Assembly (NCBI GenBank): GCA_002405435.1
Contig: DHLU01000121.1
Span: 1-8,068 of the forward strand
Origin: Flavobacteriales bacterium UBA4660
GTDB lineage: Bacteria > Bacteroidota > Bacteroidia > Flavobacteriales_D > Sanyastnellaceae
Direction of reading: 5' to 3'
Length of the DNA stretch: 8,068 nt
The notes beneath the pieces were generated by a model, which was given only the letters and a program-made list of their open reading frames with translations, was not told the origin of the DNA and ran no database searches. The position numbers and the translations under genes were made by a program. Below, in pieces: positions 5,609 through 8,068 of this stretch; position 1 is the first letter of the stretch, and each line of letters opens with the position of its first letter.

Positions 5609-6517
5609 ATGGGCAGGAGGGATGGCTGGAAGGATTGGTTTTATTTTACTACTCGGCAACGCAGCGGTCTCCTCTTACTGTCGGCGCTGTGCGTGGTGTT
5701 AGTGGCGGTGCGGCTTTTCCTATCGGGTCATGCTTCAGATGGCGAAGCGCCGGGGCCTGAGCGTCACCGTGAACTGCTGGCTATGCTGGAGGAACTCAGG
5801 GAGCGGGAAAGGCAGCCGCGCCCTGCGGCCGGCCACAAAGAACAGCCAGCGCAACGGGCGTCTGCCCCTTGTTTCGCGTTCGACCCCAATGTTATAGACC
5901 GCAGCCAGTGGATGGCGCTCGGTTTTTCAGAGGCCCAGGCCAGCAGCATATTGCGCTACCGCGCATCCGGCGCCGTCTTCCGTGTGAAGGCTGACGTGAA
6001 AAAACTCTTTGTGGTCAGCGAAGAAAAGTACCGGTGGCTGGCTGACTGCATCCAATTGCCCGATTCGCTGCAGCCGGCACCGCGTACCCCGCGCATCGCG
6101 GCGGCGGAAATAAGCCCCCCGGTACTGGACCTCAACGTTGCTGATACTGCAGCGTTGATGCAACTCAGGGGCATAGGTCCATACTTCGCACGTAAAATTG
6201 TGCGCTACCGCGATGCCTTGGGTGGCTATTGTGCAGTGCGCCAGCTGTCGGAGGTATACAGGATGCGCCCCGGCCTGCTGGATTCCATTGCTCCCTTTCT
6301 CACGGCAGATCCGGCGGCCGTGGCCACCATGTCGGTCAACCATGCAGGGGTGGAGGTGCTCGAGGCCCACCCTTACCTCAGCCGGAGCCAGGCGGAGGTG
6401 CTGGTCGCTTACCGCGAAAAACACGGGCCCTACGGGAAAAAAGAAGACCTTAAGAAAATGTTGCTGCTGACCGAAGAGGAGATTGAGCGGCTGGTACCTT
6501 ATCTCTCTTTTGACTGA
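5609..6517 (+). CDS. Membrane-anchored ComEA-like protein with three helix-hairpin-helix modules
   Basis: Numbered from ATG 5609 (302 residues), there is a short basic/aromatic cytoplasmic start (WKDWFYFTTRQRSG), one membrane helix (about 19-38) and a charged, proline-rich linker (about 45-86). Three helix-hairpin-helix modules follow: H1 about 91-146, H2 about 173-231 and H3 about 241-300. H2 is the clearest, with LDLNVADTAALMQLRGIGP followed by ARKIVRYRDALGGY, the ComEA pattern with the GIG hairpin at 188-190. H1 and H3 keep the helix pattern and the Y-R-x(2-4)-G-x-(Y/F) segment but lack the GIG hairpin. ComEA binds double-stranded DNA during natural transformation; Bacteroidota carry many ComEA-like proteins of unproven function, so a DNA-uptake role is inference. 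No comEC or pilus gene is nearby. The frame is open back to ATG 5537 and also has ATG 5591. I prefer 5609 because the extra 24 residues (cysteine-rich, glycine-rich) look non-coding and relatives start shortly before the W..(Y/F)F.FT..QR segment. Confidence 0.82.
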   Translation: MGRRDGWKDWFYFTTRQRSGLLLLSALCVVLVAVRLFLSGHASDGEAPGPERHRELLAMLEELRERERQPRPAAGHKEQPAQRASAPCFAFDPNVIDRSQWMALGFSEAQASSILRYRASGAVFRVKADVKKLFVVSEEKYRWLADCIQLPDSLQPAPRTPRIAAAEISPPVLDLNVADTAALMQLRGIGPYFARKIVRYRDALGGYCAVRQLSEVYRMRPGLLDSIAPFLTADPAAVATMSVNHAGVEVLEAHPYLSRSQAEVLVAYREKHGPYGKKEDLKKMLLLTEEEIERLVPYLSFD

Positions 6518-6529
6518 ATGCGCATGCGG

Positions 6530-7456
6530 TCAGGCCTGTTGTGCGTTGCGAACGAGTTGAAGCGCTTCGGATGCGAGGTTGGTATTTTCAATGTCGAGCC
6601 ATTGGATCTCCGGGTCTTTCCGCCACCAGGTGAGTTGTCTACGCGCGTATTGGCGGGTGTGCTGACAGATAAGCGACACGGCTTCTTCCTGCGTGCACAT
6701 CCCTTCGAAAAATGAAAAGAGTTCCGCATAACCCACGGTGCGCAGCGCAGACAAACCGCGCAGGGAATAAAGGGTGCGCGCTTCTTCCTGCAAGCCCTCC
6801 TTCATCATCTGGTGCACCCGTGCGTTGATGCGTTCGTAAAGCGTATCGCGCGAACCTGTGAGTCCGATTTTGACAAGCCTGAAGGGCAGGGCGGGTTTTT
6901 GGCCGGTCAGTTGGGTGGAATAGGGAATGCCCGTGATTTCGGTCACTTCGAGTGCCCGTATGATGCGGTGCGGGTTATGCAGGTCTACCCGTTGGAAATA
7001 CACAGGATCGGCTGCCCTCAGCGCTTCCCTTAATGCGGCTATGCCTTCTTGCTCGAGGCGATGCGTCCAATGGTTTCTGATGGCTTCATCGCCGGGCAGC
7101 GGATCAAAACCATACAGCAACGCATCGAGGTAAAGTCCCGAACCTCCGGTAACCACGGCCGCACCATGTTGCTGCAGCAGGCGATGCAGCACCGGCCGCG
7201 CTGCTTCGGCATACATGCCCGCGCTGAAGCCATCGTGCACCGAGCGGCAGGCGATAAAATGGTGGGGTACACGACTGAGTTCTTCGTCGGTGGGTCTGGC
7301 CACACCGATGCGCATCTCTTCAAAAAACTGCCGCGAATCATACGACACGATACCGGTGTGCAGTTGTTCAGCCAGTGCAACCGACAACCGGGTCTTGCCG
7401 GAGGCAGTTGGGCCGAGCACGACCACGGCGACTGGGAGCTGACCGGCAGTTGACAA
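6530..7456 (-). CDS. miaA: tRNA dimethylallyltransferase (MiaA)
   Basis: MiaA adds a dimethylallyl group from DMAPP to N6 of A37 in tRNAs that read UNN codons, the first step towards ms2i6A. The 308-residue length is normal. Landmarks are the P-loop GPTASGKT (15-22), the DSRQ segment with catalytic Asp40 (40-43), IGVARPT where many homologues have IGTA.P (50-56), GGSGLYLDALLYG (104-116), NPHRIIRALEV (161-171), TVGYAELF (240-247) and the RQYARRQLTWWRK tail (268-280). The start is a TTG (7454-7456); no in-frame ATG lies between the end of the preceding gene and the P-loop, and a TTG start puts the P-loop at the usual distance from the N-terminus. It follows the pRiA4b-ORF3-like gene by 11 bases on the same strand, so the two are probably co-transcribed. 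It converges on the HhH gene with 12 bases between stop codons. Confidence 0.95.
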   Translation of the reverse strand: MSTAGQLPVAVVVLGPTASGKTRLSVALAEQLHTGIVSYDSRQFFEEMRIGVARPTDEELSRVPHHFIACRSVHDGFSAGMYAEAARPVLHRLLQQHGAAVVTGGSGLYLDALLYGFDPLPGDEAIRNHWTHRLEQEGIAALREALRAADPVYFQRVDLHNPHRIIRALEVTEITGIPYSTQLTGQKPALPFRLVKIGLTGSRDTLYERINARVHQMMKEGLQEEARTLYSLRGLSALRTVGYAELFSFFEGMCTQEEAVSLICQHTRQYARRQLTWWRKDPEIQWLDIENTNLASEALQLVRNAQQA

Positions 7457-7467
7457 TACGCAGGGAA

Positions 7468-8064
7468 TTAGAAATCGTCTCCCGAGCGGTATGAGCCTCC
7501 GAATTCGTCTTCATCAAAGTATTCCTCGCTGCTGCCGAATTCGTCTTCTTCATCACGGTCGTCGTCTCCCTCATTCAACGCGTCAAATTCGTCCTGTGAA
7601 AACTCCTCTCCGTACAGGTCCATTTCCTTGGAATCCTGAGAAGGCGGTTCGCCGAAGGCCATGGCGACACGGGGGTATATGGTAGAAGGCTTGTCTTTCT
7701 TGATCTCAACGAGCTCGATATAGAAGCACCACATGCGCAGAAAGTCATACACGTAAAGTACCTTTTCACCCGGACGCGAAACCATTTCCTCGAGCCGGGT
7801 ATTTTTCATCGAAACGGCCGACTTGCTCCCCTCGCGCGATTCCATTACCATCAGCGGAATTTCAAGTCCCTTTTCCCACGACTCATTGCTCATGAAAAAG
7901 GAAGCCATTTCGCCGGTTTCAAAGTCGAAGGCATCGAGAATGGCATTGTGAAATTCTTCAAAGGTTGACTGCGTTTCCACCTCGATATCGCGGAAGACGT
8001 CTTCTTCGGTATCTATGACCACCCTAAACTTGTAGATATTGACCCCGGAGGTTTTTTTGCCCAT
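7468..8064 (-). CDS. pRiA4b ORF3-like (IS1096 passenger TnpR-like) domain protein with acidic tail
   Basis: This 198-residue soluble protein has no signal peptide or membrane helix. Residues about 9-140 resemble the plasmid pRiA4b ORF-3-like family (also called IS1096 element passenger TnpR family). The family pattern appears as an early strand YKFRVVI, a helix STFEEFHNAILDAF (33-46), MASFFM, then LYVYDF..MWCFYIELVE (103-120) where many members have FxYxYDFGDxWxHxIxVE, and a FGEPP near 137-141. Its biochemical function is unknown. The C-terminal 52 residues (147-198) contain 24 Asp/Glu and only 2 Arg/Lys, with repeated DEF(G/D) units, so this part is probably disordered. Despite the family name I see no transposon ends, and its tight spacing to miaA points to a chromosomal housekeeping setting. 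The ATG at 8062-8064 is just inside the window edge, so promoter and ribosome-binding region are not visible. Confidence 0.75.
   Translation of the reverse strand: MGKKTSGVNIYKFRVVIDTEEDVFRDIEVETQSTFEEFHNAILDAFDFETGEMASFFMSNESWEKGLEIPLMVMESREGSKSAVSMKNTRLEEMVSRPGEKVLYVYDFLRMWCFYIELVEIKKDKPSTIYPRVAMAFGEPPSQDSKEMDLYGEEFSQDEFDALNEGDDDRDEEDEFGSSEEYFDEDEFGGSYRSGDDF
7499..7548 (-). repeat. 14-base direct repeat encoding acidic EDEFG units
   Basis: CCGAATTCGTCTTC occurs at 7499-7512 and 7535-7548, exactly 36 bases (12 codons) apart and in frame. On the reverse strand each copy encodes an EDEFG unit of the acidic tail. This indicates a recent short in-frame duplication or slippage in a low-complexity tail. 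Confidence 0.7.
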
Positions 8065-8068
8065 GTAG

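Noticed and set aside
6518..6529. Palindromic ATGCGCAT in the 12-base gap between the HhH gene and miaA
   Set aside because: It is too short to form a useful terminator hairpin and has no T-tract; it is simply the spacer between two stop codons.
7468..8064. Possible mobile element suggested by the IS1096 passenger/TnpR family name
   Set aside because: No transposase, terminal inverted repeats or target duplications are seen, and the gene is closely coupled to miaA.

Overview
The window looks like chromosomal DNA of a member of the Bacteroidota, fairly GC-rich for that phylum. The strongest sign is a secreted cysteine-rich protein ending in a type IX secretion (T9SS) sorting domain. Supporting signs are a UbiE-type menaquinone methyltransferase, a long TrkH-type potassium transporter, a membrane-anchored protein with repeated helix-hairpin-helix modules, and a pRiA4b-ORF3-like gene next to miaA. 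I see no tRNA, rRNA, CRISPR array, insertion sequence or phage gene.

Layout. Positions 1-4266 carry a tightly packed forward gene train: the 3' end of a PfkB/RfaE1-type sugar kinase, a TrkH-family K+ uptake protein, ubiE and aroA. The kinase stop codon directly abuts the trkH ATG, the trkH stop overlaps an open upstream ATG of the ubiE frame, and aroA overlaps ubiE by four bases, so co-transcription is likely although the functions are unrelated. Positions 4267-5436 hold one reverse-strand gene for a secreted protein made of two kinds of cysteine-rich module (six-Cys, Kazal, Kazal, six-Cys, Kazal) plus the T9SS sorting domain. Its stop codon abuts that of aroA with no spacer. A short divergent region (about 5437-5608) separates it from a forward gene for a membrane-anchored triple helix-hairpin-helix protein (to 6517). 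That gene converges, with a 12-bp gap, on a reverse pair: a pRiA4b-ORF3-like acidic-tailed protein (7468-8064) followed by miaA (6530-7456), which has a TTG start.

Most genes are housekeeping: envelope sugar metabolism, K+ uptake, menaquinone, the shikimate pathway and tRNA modification. The least ordinary content is the secreted protein, which looks like a multi-headed protease-inhibitor-type architecture exported by T9SS. Second is the EPSP synthase, whose PEP-binding loop departs from the usual bacterial consensus. Third is the additional four-helix N-terminal module on TrkH. I found no convincing evidence of a wholly new defence or mobile system.
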